The translations under genes were made by a program, and so were the position numbers. 8,956 nucleotides of DNA from Nocardioides sp. (lineage in GTDB: Bacteria; Actinomycetota; Actinomycetes; Propionibacteriales; Nocardioidaceae). The notes beneath the pieces were generated by a model, which saw only the letters and a list, made by a program, of their open reading frames with translations, ran no database searches and was not told where the DNA came from. Shown in pieces: positions 1-5,765 of this stretch; the stretch's first letter is position 1, and each line of letters opens with the position of its first letter. Where the stretch lies: NCBI GenBank assembly GCA_003519585.1, contig DOWL01000064.1:1-8956 (forward strand). The letters run 5' to 3'.

Positions 1-1013
1 CTCACCAGTCTTGGACTGGTAGAGCCGGGTGACCCAGTCCGCTACGCCTTGTTCGGCGTGCCCAGCGATCCACTCACGGAGCAGGTCACCGGGCACCGGG
101 CCGTACCCCTCGACCTCACCACTGCCGTCCTCATCACCAAGGAGGACGGCGTCGGGAACCACCACGTGGATCACCAGCGGCAACTCCGCGGGACCAGTCG
201 TCGTAGCGAGGTGGGGTGCGAGGACGCGCTGGACGAGGGTGTCGGCCATGATCGCTCCGCGAGAGCGGGTGTCACCAGCGCACTTGGCGCGGTCGGCTGC
301 ATCGAGGAGGGCTTTGTGGACCGCGACGCCGTCCTTGACCGGCAACAGGGCTCCGAACCAGGCCATCACGTCCGGTGCCGGCCGCAGGGTGGTGTGCCGG
401 TCGGCCTCCGCGCGACGGCGGCGCCGGGCGACCGAGGCCGGGTCCAGCTTCGCGGCGAGGTCCCGGGCGGTGGCGATCAACTGCCTTTCGCCCATCTCCT
501 CCAACCGGTCCGGGTCGCCAGCGAGCTGCTGGTCGACCTCGAGCCGCTGTTCCAGAGCGAGACACCCGGTCTCCCGCGCGATCAGGGTGGCCCGCCACTC
601 GGTGATCCGCCCCGTCCGCAGAGCAGCTTCGGTGTGGGGTAGCTCGTCACGCAGTACCCGGGCTAGCGAGAGGTGGGACTGCCCCGCTTGGGTGACTCCC
701 GACGGGCCAGCGCGACCTGGGCTCCGATCCCGCGGGCTTGTCGTTCGACCGGCACCCCGGCCGCCGCCGCGACTGCACGTTGGGAGGCGTCGAACTCCGC
801 GGTCACCCGCGCTTGCGCGCCTTCGGCTGTGCACTTGAGGACCTCCAACGCCCGGATCGCATCAACCCGCTCAGCATCGGACAGTGCCTCCGCACCGCCG
901 GTATCGCCGGCGAGGCGAGCAGCGAACGCCTCGATCTCGGCGTTACTCGGCAGCCCAGCAGCAGGCCTGGTCGCACCCGCCCCGCTCGCTGCTGCTTCCC
1001 CGAGATCTCTCAT
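1..1013 (-). pseudogene. DUF222 domain protein (HNH endonuclease family), frameshifted and 3'-truncated by the window edge
   Basis: This is the N-terminal and middle part of the DUF222 family, which in actinomycetes is usually joined to a C-terminal HNH nuclease domain. From the ATG at 1013 it reads a low-complexity leader, then LSDAERVDAIRALEVLKCTA, then FDASQRAVAAAAGVPVERQA and VALARRESPKRG, which is the typical DUF222 start. The frame then hits TAG at 663-665. The family sequence resumes in another frame (codons starting at multiples of 3) as QSHLSLARVLRDELPHTEAA, then RITEWRATLIARETGCL, ADRHTTLRPAPDVMAWFGAL and DWVTRLYQSKTGE, with no stop down to base 1. About 335 residues are visible. 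The HNH motif (usually DH...H..NG) would lie beyond the left edge, so nuclease function is inferred from the family only. These genes are often multicopy and of unknown role. Family call is strong; whether the gene is truly broken is uncertain. Confidence 0.85.
680..681 (-). other. Site of single-base frameshift in the DUF222 gene
   Basis: On the minus strand the codons for ESPKRG are followed by ggcagtcccac. Restoring one C (ggc cag tcc cac) joins ...RESPKRG directly to QSHLSLARVL in one frame, as expected for the family. The missing base therefore lies at about 680-681 (plus strand ...ggactgccccg...). Everything before and after it is in good family register, so this is one lesion and not a decayed stretch. 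Confidence 0.75.
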
Positions 1014-1020
1014 GGATCAC

Positions 1021-1026
1021 ACGCTA
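1021..1026 (-). promoter_or_regulatory. -10 element for a leaderless DUF222 transcript
   Basis: The minus strand reads TAGCGT, then seven bases (gtgatcc), then the ATG at 1013. A TAnnnT hexamer 6-7 nt before the start codon is the usual actinobacterial leaderless arrangement, with transcription starting at the A of ATG. No Shine-Dalgarno sequence is visible. A TTGTCG at 1038-1043 is too close to be a normal -35. The same layout recurs at two other genes here. Confidence 0.45.
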
Positions 1027-1167
1027 GACGTGGCCACCGACAATGCGCTCTCGCCGGAAGCCGTTATGCACAAGGGTTTCGGCACCTGCGTGTACGAGAC
1101 ATCGACTCTCCGCGCAGAGGCGTCGAGGGGTCCCGGTAGTGGTGGAGCGGGTGCCCACGCTTGCGAC

Positions 1168-1213
1168 GGTTTCGACTCCGTCGCCGCTGGGGTGCCTCCG
1201 GGCTCAACCACCG
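1168..1213 (+). repeat. Direct repeat copy 1
   Basis: This 46-bp unit begins GGTTTCGACTCCGTCG and ends GGGCTCAACCACCG. It differs from copy 2 (1245-1289) at only a few positions and by one base in length. The two copies start 77 bp apart. Confidence 0.8.
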
Positions 1214-1224
1214 TGCGGTGGTTG
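1205..1224. repeat. Perfect inverted repeat (hairpin) between repeat arms
   Basis: CAACCACCG (1205-1213), the 2-nt centre TG, then CGGTGGTTG (1216-1224) is a perfect 9-bp inverted repeat. It forms where the end of copy 1 meets an oppositely oriented arm. A related imperfect palindrome (one mismatch) lies at 1281-1296. Both sit just downstream of the ASH-domain gene on the minus strand, so they could end its transcript, though no U-tract follows. Confidence 0.7.
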
Positions 1225-1244
1225 GACCCAGCCCGGCCGCCGGG

Positions 1245-1289
1245 GGTTTCGACTCCGTCGGCGCTGGGGGCCTCGGGGCTCAACCACCG
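1245..1289 (+). repeat. Direct repeat copy 2
   Basis: This 45-bp unit begins GGTTTCGACTCCGTCG and ends GGGGCTCAACCACCG, matching copy 1 at 1168-1213 closely. It is followed at once by the inverted arm GGTGGTCGAGCGGGTGCC. Confidence 0.8.
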
Positions 1290-1316
1290 GTGGTCGAGCG
1301 GGTGCCACTCGCTCGG

Positions 1317-3068
1317 TCAGGAACCGGTGCCGCTGACGCGGAGTGGCTCGGTCAGGACGGTGCCGTTGGGGGCGAGGAGCGAGATCTGACCAGTCACGGT
1401 GCCGCTCCGCACTGGTTGGAAGAAGACATTCACCGTGCAACTCCCGCCCGGGATGAGCTCGAGCGCCGCGGGACAGGAGCCCATGACGGCGCCGAACGAG
1501 GTCGACGGGTCGCTGTCCTCGTCGGTGATGGCAAACCGGACACGGGGCAGGTCGATGGACGACTGGGAAGAGTTGGTGACCTTGATGGCTGCGCTCGTGA
1601 CAAGGCTGTCGACCGGCGTCGGATCGAACGTGACGGGGTTGATGCTCCAGGTCAGGGGCGGAGCGGGGGTGCCGGTGCCGGACAGCGCGGCGCTGGCGCG
1701 GCTGTTGCCGCTGCCACGGTCGATGACCGTGACCGAGCCGGAGTGGTCGCCAACACCGGTCGGTGCGAAGGCGACGCCGAGGTCGCACGAGGCACCGCCG
1801 CTCAGCGCGACACCGCCGCACTCGTTCGAGACCAGGCGCCAGCCCGGATCGAGGCTGACTTCGAGGTCCCCGGTGCCGAGGTCGCCGGTGTTCTGGACCG
1901 TGAAGATCACGGCGGCGGACTCGGAGCCGACGGCGGTGGGCGGGAAGGTCTGGTCGGATGGGGTGATGGTCAGCTGGACCGGTGCCTGGGCGAAGCCGGT
2001 CAGGTTGACCGTCGCGGTGCCGGCTGGGCCGGCCGCGACGGTGAGTACGCCGGAGTGCCGGCCCCGCGCCGTGGGCGCGAAGTCGACCATGATCGTGCAG
2101 TTGCCGTGGGCGGGCACGGCCGTACGGCAGCCGGTGTCGACGGCGTAGGAGGCGTCGGGATCGGTCAGGGTGACCGTCGGTGCCGGGGTGGGCAGGTCGC
2201 CGGAGTTGGAGAACACCAGCGGCCGTTGCTTGACCTGGCCAACCGTGGTCTGCGGGAACTGGTACGACGTCAGCGCGCTCGACAGCGCTGCGGGCTTGGG
2301 GGCGGGCCCGAGCTGGCCACGCGCCTCCAGTCGGAGGCTCGACTCGACCCCGTCGCGGCCGCGCAGGGTGAGCGTTGCGGCGTGGACACCAGCGGTCGGG
2401 GTCGCCCGCACCGTGACCGTGCACCTGGCGCCCGGCGCGAGGCCGGAGCTTCGAGGGCAGTCGGAGCTCCGGGTGAACACCGGGTCGTCGACCCGGAGGG
2501 CGAGCCGGCCGGTCCAGGAGCGGCCGGTGTTGGTGACCTGCACCGTCTTCACAGCCGTCGTGGTCCCGACCGGGACGGGGTCGAAGGCGAGCGTGCCCTG
2601 GTCGAGGGTCAGCTGGGCCGCGCCGACCGTGATCGGCCGTCCAGAGGTGATCGAACAGCGGCCCGGCGCGCGCTTCTCGATACACACCGAGACGGCGTAC
2701 CGGCCGGCGGGGATCCTCGGGCCGATCCGGCGGACCGTCTCGTAGTCGCGGGTCGCGCCCGGCGCGAGGGACGTGGTGCGGGAGGTGCCGAGCGCTCGCG
2801 CCCCGCCTCGGTGGTCGACGAGGAACAGCAGCACCTGCTGTGCCCCTTGGGCGCGCTGGGTGCGGTTGGTCACGGTGAACGAGACGTCGACCTTGGTCGG
2901 TCCCGCACTGCGGCGTACCTGTGCGGTGACCTCCGCGACCCGCAACACCACGCGGTCCCGCGCAGTCGAAGCGGGGGCAGCAGCCGAATCCGGGGTCGCC
3001 GTGGGCGCGACGAGCCAGGGGAGGAGGGCTCCGAGGAGCACGACGACAGGGAGGGTGAAGCGACGCAT
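1317..3068 (-). CDS. Secreted protein with four ASH-like (choice-of-anchor D) domains
   Basis: This 583-residue protein starts with a Sec-type signal (MRR, then hydrophobic residues 5-20, cleavage probably around residues 21-31). Residues about 38-150 look like a CARDB-type beta-sandwich. Four ASH/Hydin-like Ig-fold repeats follow at about 152-250, 265-360, 364-467 and 471-583. Each has the F.P..VG start, a V.NTG-type strand, a ...PGG.C.V.V.F.PT...G... core and an L.G.G end. Every domain carries a cysteine pair 9-12 residues apart (129/138, 204/216, 314/324, 417/428, 532/544), suggesting disulfides outside the cell. There is no LPXTG signal, C-terminal membrane segment or catalytic motif, so a binding, adhesive or surface-structural role is likely but the ligand is unknown. 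No convincing Shine-Dalgarno sequence precedes the ATG. It starts 79 nt downstream of lysR on the same strand, so co-transcription is possible. Confidence 0.85.
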   Translation of the reverse strand: MRRFTLPVVVLLGALLPWLVAPTATPDSAAAPASTARDRVVLRVAEVTAQVRRSAGPTKVDVSFTVTNRTQRAQGAQQVLLFLVDHRGGARALGTSRTTSLAPGATRDYETVRRIGPRIPAGRYAVSVCIEKRAPGRCSITSGRPITVGAAQLTLDQGTLAFDPVPVGTTTAVKTVQVTNTGRSWTGRLALRVDDPVFTRSSDCPRSSGLAPGARCTVTVRATPTAGVHAATLTLRGRDGVESSLRLEARGQLGPAPKPAALSSALTSYQFPQTTVGQVKQRPLVFSNSGDLPTPAPTVTLTDPDASYAVDTGCRTAVPAHGNCTIMVDFAPTARGRHSGVLTVAAGPAGTATVNLTGFAQAPVQLTITPSDQTFPPTAVGSESAAVIFTVQNTGDLGTGDLEVSLDPGWRLVSNECGGVALSGGASCDLGVAFAPTGVGDHSGSVTVIDRGSGNSRASAALSGTGTPAPPLTWSINPVTFDPTPVDSLVTSAAIKVTNSSQSSIDLPRVRFAITDEDSDPSTSFGAVMGSCPAALELIPGGSCTVNVFFQPVRSGTVTGQISLLAPNGTVLTEPLRVSGTGS

Positions 3069-3147
3069 GGGCGCATCGTCACGCGCTGGAGCGTGGGTGT
3101 GTGGTCGCTCAGCGCACGCTTGTCGGTCAAGAGCGAACTCGTGTCAA

Positions 3148-4071
3148 TCAGAGGCCGGACGACTCGTAGGAGAACGCCGCCGCCGCCTCGCGGATCAGGC
3201 CGGTGCTGACGGCATGGCCGGGAGTCGCGGCGGCACCGCGGATGAGATGGCGCAGGACGACCCGCCGCATCCCCAGGCCGGGTACGTCGACGAGGTCGAC
3301 ACCCTCGGTCGGCAGCGACTCCAGGGCCAGCGCCGGCAGCAGGGTCACGCCCTCGCCGGCGGCCACCAGCGCCAGGCCGTTCTGGAAGCTGGAGTAGGAG
3401 TGCTGGCGCGACTCCTCGCCCCCGAGTTCGCGGCGGACCCGGCGGATCGCCTTGGCGCTCGCGGCGTTCGGGTCCATGCCGAGCCACGGCAGGCCGAGCC
3501 GGCTCAGGTCGATGACGTCGGCCGCGAGGAGTGCCCCGGTGGGGACCACCAGCTTCCACGGCTCGTCGAGCAGGGGTACGTCGGCGGTGCCGCGCGGCGG
3601 GGTGTAGTTCTCGCCGGCGTCCAGCTCGACCACGATCGCGTCGACCGACCCCGCGCGCAGGGCGCGCACCAACTCCACCTCGTCGCCCTCGGTGGTCTCG
3701 AACCGCAGGCCGGGGTGGCGTTCGCGCCACTCGGGCAGGCTGGGCACCAGGACAGTCGCCAGGAACGACTGGAACCCACCGATCCGCACTGTGCCGGTCA
3801 CCTCGGAGTCTTGTTCCTCCAGCCGTGAGCGCGCCACGGCGAGCGCGCGCTCGATGTCCTCGCCGGCCTCGGCGAGGGCCAATCCGGCGGGCGTGAGGAC
3901 GCTCCCGGACGGCGTCCTGCGTAGCAGGGTGTGGCCGGTCTCAGCCTCCAGCTTGGCGATCTGCTGGGACACCGCCGAGGCCGTGACGGCCAGCTCGTCG
4001 GCGGCGGCCAGCACGCCGCCGTACCGAGCCACGGCGAGCAGGAATCGGAGCCGTCGAGGGTCCACCGCCAT
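3148..4071 (-). CDS. LysR-family transcriptional regulator
   Basis: This 307-residue cytoplasmic regulator has the usual LysR length and layout. The N-terminal winged helix-turn-helix spans about residues 5-65: LRFLLAVARYGGVLAAADEL, then TASAVSQQIAKLEAETGHTL, then RRTPSGSVLTPAG. A linker helix follows. A periplasmic-binding-protein-like effector domain starts near residue 93 (GTVRIGGFQSFLATVLVPSL) and runs to about 295. The effector cannot be told from sequence. The ATG at 4071 is preferred over an in-frame TTG at 4101 because it gives the standard LysR start (MAVDPRRLRFLLAVA) and lies 7 nt after a TAGCAT -10 element. The gene is divergent from the small membrane-protein gene at 4191, the usual arrangement for a LysR regulator and its target, so that gene and lysR itself are the likely targets. 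The ASH-domain gene downstream could share its transcript. Confidence 0.93.
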   Translation of the reverse strand: MAVDPRRLRFLLAVARYGGVLAAADELAVTASAVSQQIAKLEAETGHTLLRRTPSGSVLTPAGLALAEAGEDIERALAVARSRLEEQDSEVTGTVRIGGFQSFLATVLVPSLPEWRERHPGLRFETTEGDEVELVRALRAGSVDAIVVELDAGENYTPPRGTADVPLLDEPWKLVVPTGALLAADVIDLSRLGLPWLGMDPNAASAKAIRRVRRELGGEESRQHSYSSFQNGLALVAAGEGVTLLPALALESLPTEGVDLVDVPGLGMRRVVLRHLIRGAAATPGHAVSTGLIREAAAAFSYESSGL

Positions 4072-4078
4072 GTAAGTA

Positions 4079-4108
4079 ATGCTAAATCCAGAGTGAATCA
4101 AACTGCAA
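4079..4108 (-). promoter_or_regulatory. Leaderless promoter of lysR
   Basis: On the minus strand, TTGCAG (4103-4108) is followed by an 18-nt spacer, TAGCAT (4079-4084), seven bases (tacttac) and the ATG at 4071. The -10 fits TAnnnT; the -35 matches TTGACA only in its first three bases. No Shine-Dalgarno sequence is present. This region is clearly richer in A+T than the flanking genes. Confidence 0.55.
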
Positions 4109-4178
4109 TTGCGCTAACCCCTCGCTGAGCTCACCATGGGACCTGGAAGAGCCGACGGTCGGCTCGGTATGAGACCTC

Positions 4179-4183
4179 GAGGA
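4179..4183 (+). promoter_or_regulatory. Ribosome binding site of the small membrane protein
   Basis: GAGGA lies 7 nt before the ATG at 4191, which supports that start and shows this gene has a leadered transcript, unlike divergent lysR. Confidence 0.6.
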
Positions 4184-4190
4184 ACACGGA

Positions 4191-4529
4191 ATGATTGCGG
4201 CAGTCATGGGGTGGATCGGGACGGTAGGCGGGCTCTGCGCGTACCTCCTGCTGAGCCGCGGAAGGTGGCAGGCGTCGTCGCTGCGCTACTCCGCGATGAA
4301 CGGCGTGGCCGGTGTGCTGGCCGGGACCGCCAGCGCCGTCTACGGCGCCTGGCCGAGCGCGGCGTCCAACGCGCTGTGGGCCTGCATCGCCGCGCAGGTG
4401 GCCTTCACCACGGTGCGTGATCGGCGGGCCGAGCGCCGCGCCGACCGGCTCGCTCCGGTGGTGTCGCTGTCCGTCGACGTCGACCCCGAGCCGCCGACCG
4501 GCCCGCAGCCGGTGCTGATGGCCGCCTGA
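4191..4529 (+). CDS. Small CBU_0592-like membrane protein
   Basis: The product is 112 residues with two to three membrane helices. Segment 1 is about residues 3-22 (AAVMGWIGTVGGLCAYLLLS), segment 2 about 36-51 and segment 3 about 56-76. The pattern GW.GT...AYLLLS.GR, then Y..MNG..G, then YGAWPS (51-56) and NALWACIA matches the small CBU_0592-like family, known as short hydrophobic proteins of unknown function. A charged stretch (RDRRAERRADR, 76-86) and a Pro/Asp-rich tail of about 25 residues follow and are probably cytoplasmic. The ATG is supported by GAGGA 7 nt upstream. It is divergent from lysR, which may regulate it, and convergent with the dehydrogenase gene. No transport or enzymatic role can be assigned. 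Confidence 0.8.
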   Translation: MIAAVMGWIGTVGGLCAYLLLSRGRWQASSLRYSAMNGVAGVLAGTASAVYGAWPSAASNALWACIAAQVAFTTVRDRRAERRADRLAPVVSLSVDVDPEPPTGPQPVLMAA

Positions 4530-4544
4530 CCGGCCCGTCAGTTC

Positions 4545-4562
4545 GCCGGCGCCGGTGCCGGC
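4545..4562 (+). terminator. Possible hairpin terminator after the membrane-protein gene
   Basis: GCCGGC (4545-4550) and GCCGGC (4557-4562) can pair across a six-base centre, 15 nt past the TGA of the plus-strand gene. No T-run follows, which is common in high-GC actinomycetes. GC-rich sequence pairs easily by chance, so this is weak. Confidence 0.35.
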
Positions 4563-4603
4563 TCGCGCAGGCGCTCCAGCGGCGGCCAGGCCGCCCGCCC
4601 ACG

Positions 4604-4631
4604 CCGGCCGAGCGCAGCGGCGCGCGGCCGG
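4604..4631 (-). terminator. Strong hairpin after the dehydrogenase gene
   Basis: The stem is CCGGCCG (4604-4610) with CGGCCGG (4625-4631), extended after an A/G mismatch by GCGC (4612-4615) with GCGC (4620-4623) around an AGCG loop. It begins 8 nt past the stop codon of the minus-strand dehydrogenase, a typical terminator position. It could also act on the convergent membrane-protein transcript. No U-tract is present. Confidence 0.55.
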
Positions 4632-4639
4632 AGTCGGCC

Positions 4640-5380
4640 TCAGGTGAGGTTCATCCCGCCGTCGACGACGACCACCTCGCCGGTCACGTAGGCGCTGTCG
4701 ACCAGCGCGGCGACGACGTGTGCGACGTCGGCGGGGGTGCCCGAACGACGCATGGGTGACCGCGTCGACCACAGCTCCTGGGCGTCGGTCCAGTCCGCGG
4801 TCATCGGGGTGTCGACGAGCCCGGGCGCGACCGCGTTGACGCGTACGTTGGGGCCGAGCGCGACCGCGAGGGTGCGGGTCACGTGGTTGAGGGCCGCCTT
4901 GCTGGCGGCGTACGGCACCGAGGAGCCCTTGGGCCGCACCCCCGCATGGCTGGTGACGTTGACGACGCAGCCGCCGCCGGGCCGGTCGCTGCGCCGCAGA
5001 TAGGGCTCGGCGAGGGTGGTGAGCACCCACGGCGCGACCAGGTTGACCGTCAGCAGCTGTTGCCACACCTCGACATCCGCCGCGGCGAGGTCGTCGTGCG
5101 GGATCGGGAAGCTGACGGCGGCGTTGTTGATCAGGACGTCGAGGCGGCCGAGCTCGGCCAGGGCCTCCTCGACCACGCGCTGGGTCTGCTCGAGGTCCTC
5201 GAGGTCGGCCTGCAGGTAGCTCCCGCCCAGCTCGGCGGCGAGCCGCTCGCCCTCCGCGGCGCTGTGCCGGGAGTGGACGACGACCTGCATCCCCGCCTCG
5301 GAGAGGGTGCGCGCCACCTCGGCACCGATGCCGGAGGTGCTGCCGGTCACGAGCGCGACAGGCCGGGCTGCCATCGTCAC
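4640..5380 (-). CDS. Short-chain dehydrogenase/reductase (classical SDR)
   Basis: This 246-residue cytoplasmic oxidoreductase has every classical SDR motif. It has the Rossmann glycine motif TGSTSGIG (12-19), an acidic ADL (57-59), the structural NNAA (85-88), the active-site Asn in TVNLV (N113), catalytic S144 (NVTS), Y157 and K161 (YAASK), PG (186-187) and a C-terminal TGEVVVVDGG (233-242). HSR at 36-38 places a basic residue after the second strand, which favours NADP(H). The closing motif is typical of 3-oxoacyl-ACP-reductase-like SDRs, but the substrate cannot be read from sequence. The GTG at 5380 is chosen over the ATG at 5374 because AAGGTG lies 7 nt before the GTG. No neighbouring gene indicates a pathway. 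It is convergent with the small membrane-protein gene. Confidence 0.93.
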   Translation of the reverse strand: MTMAARPVALVTGSTSGIGAEVARTLSEAGMQVVVHSRHSAAEGERLAAELGGSYLQADLEDLEQTQRVVEEALAELGRLDVLINNAAVSFPIPHDDLAAADVEVWQQLLTVNLVAPWVLTTLAEPYLRRSDRPGGGCVVNVTSHAGVRPKGSSVPYAASKAALNHVTRTLAVALGPNVRVNAVAPGLVDTPMTADWTDAQELWSTRSPMRRSGTPADVAHVVAALVDSAYVTGEVVVVDGGMNLT

Positions 5381-5387
5381 CGTTGCT

Positions 5388-5393
5388 CACCTT
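5388..5393 (-). promoter_or_regulatory. Ribosome binding site deciding the SDR start
   Basis: The minus strand reads AAGGTG, seven bases (agcaacg), then GTG at 5380. The in-frame ATG at 5374 would be 13 nt away, which is too far, so the GTG start is preferred. Confidence 0.55.
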
Positions 5394-5548
5394 AGCCTGG
5401 TAGAAATCGCGAGAATCCTGCGGCCGAGTCCGCCTTCGGTCGAAACTATTACTACGGCGAGCCGCTGCGGCGAACGGGGCGTCGTCACATGTTCGTGTGC
5501 CACAGTTCGCCCGTCATCACGGTTCACGGTCGGGGGGTCGGGACTGCC

Positions 5549-5759
5549 ATGGGCACTACGTCACGCCATCGTGGCCCACATGGAGCGGTGCTGCCATTCG
5601 ACTGGCCGTACTGGCAGTACGGCGAGACCGTGTGGCCCTGCGAGGACTGCCGGCATTGGCACCTGGAGTTGTTCGAGCATCCGGAGGCGGGGGACCTGGG
5701 TGCGGGAGTGGCACGCCGCCGACTGCCCCATCTGGGAGCGGGTCAGCCCCAGCAGTTAG
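5549..5759 (+). pseudogene. Small Cys/His-rich (zinc-ribbon-like) hypothetical protein with a +1 frameshift
   Basis: Starting at the ATG at 5549, one frame reads VLPFDWPYWQYGETVWP, then CEDCRHWHLELFEHPEAG. A different frame then reads TWVREWHAADCPIWERVSPS and stops at 5757-5759. Treating one G of the G5 run at 5689-5693 as extra joins them into a 69-residue protein. Its CxxC (31/34), HWH and later H..xxC would suit a small zinc site. The tryptophan-rich, high-GC3 codons in both halves support a real gene. I do not recognise a named family; the wording resembles small conserved actinobacterial hypotheticals. An upstream in-frame ATG at 5489 would add 20 unremarkable residues. The stop lies only 6 bp from the convergent photolyase stop. 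Confidence 0.5.
5689..5693 (+). other. G5 homopolymer at the frameshift in the small Cys/His-rich gene
   Basis: The plus strand reads gaggcgggggacctgg. With four Gs in place of five it becomes gag gcg ggg acc tgg (EAGTW), linking two plausible coding halves. Homopolymer length is a common place for sequencing error and for slippage mutation. Confidence 0.5.
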
Positions 5760-5765
5760 CGCAGG

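Larger units (their letters stand above)
1138..1316. repeat. Composite array of dispersed palindromic repeats (GTTTCGAC ... CTCAACCACC family)
   Basis: Most of the 303-bp spacer between the ASH-domain gene and the DUF222 gene is built from alternating arms. Two near-identical direct copies lie at 1168-1213 and 1245-1289, each running from GGTTTCGACTCCGTCG to GGGCTCAACCACCG. A third motif, GTGGT(G/C)GAGCGGGTGCC, appears at 1139-1154 and at 1290-1306. The ends of neighbouring copies form inverted repeats. The left part of the spacer (1027-1137) shows nothing recognisable. The array abuts the TGA of the ASH-domain gene (1317-1319). From memory, this motif type is a high-copy intergenic repeat in Nocardioides-like genomes; copy number cannot be seen here. 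Confidence 0.75.
4072..4190. promoter_or_regulatory. Divergent intergenic regulatory region (lysR / small membrane protein)
   Basis: This 119-bp gap separates divergent start codons. It holds the lysR promoter, a GCAATTGC palindrome at 4105-4112 and a perfect 8-bp inverted repeat with a one-base centre, GAGCCGAC-G-GTCGGCTC, at 4149-4165. The second dyad lies in the likely leader of the plus-strand gene and could be an operator or an RNA hairpin. A clear LysR T-N11-A dyad could not be assigned. No good plus-strand -35/-10 pair was found. Confidence 0.45.

Noticed and set aside
4..20. Inverted repeat ACCAGTC-TTG-GACTGGT as a terminator
   Set aside because: It lies inside the DUF222 reading frame and codes for ordinary family residues.
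1168..1289. The two 45-46 bp direct repeats as a CRISPR array
   Set aside because: There are only two copies, the intervening sequence is itself made of inverted repeat arms, and no cas gene is present.
3080..3095. CACGC-GCTGGA-GCGTG hairpin as the lysR terminator
   Set aside because: The stem is only 5 bp, it sits about 50 nt past the lysR stop and just before the next start codon, and such stems are frequent by chance at this GC content.
3125..3147. TTGACA- and TTGACC-like sequences (minus strand) as a promoter for the ASH-domain gene
   Set aside because: No acceptable -10 hexamer lies 16-18 nt downstream of either.
1161..3209. A 682-residue plus-strand open frame opposite the ASH-domain gene
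   Set aside because: It is Arg/Gly/Asp-rich with no recognisable domain and lies antisense to a gene with a signal peptide and four clear domains. High GC makes such long shadow frames common.
4131..5390. A 419-residue minus-strand frame across the SDR gene
   Set aside because: It is an out-of-frame shadow of the SDR with low-complexity Arg/Ala composition.
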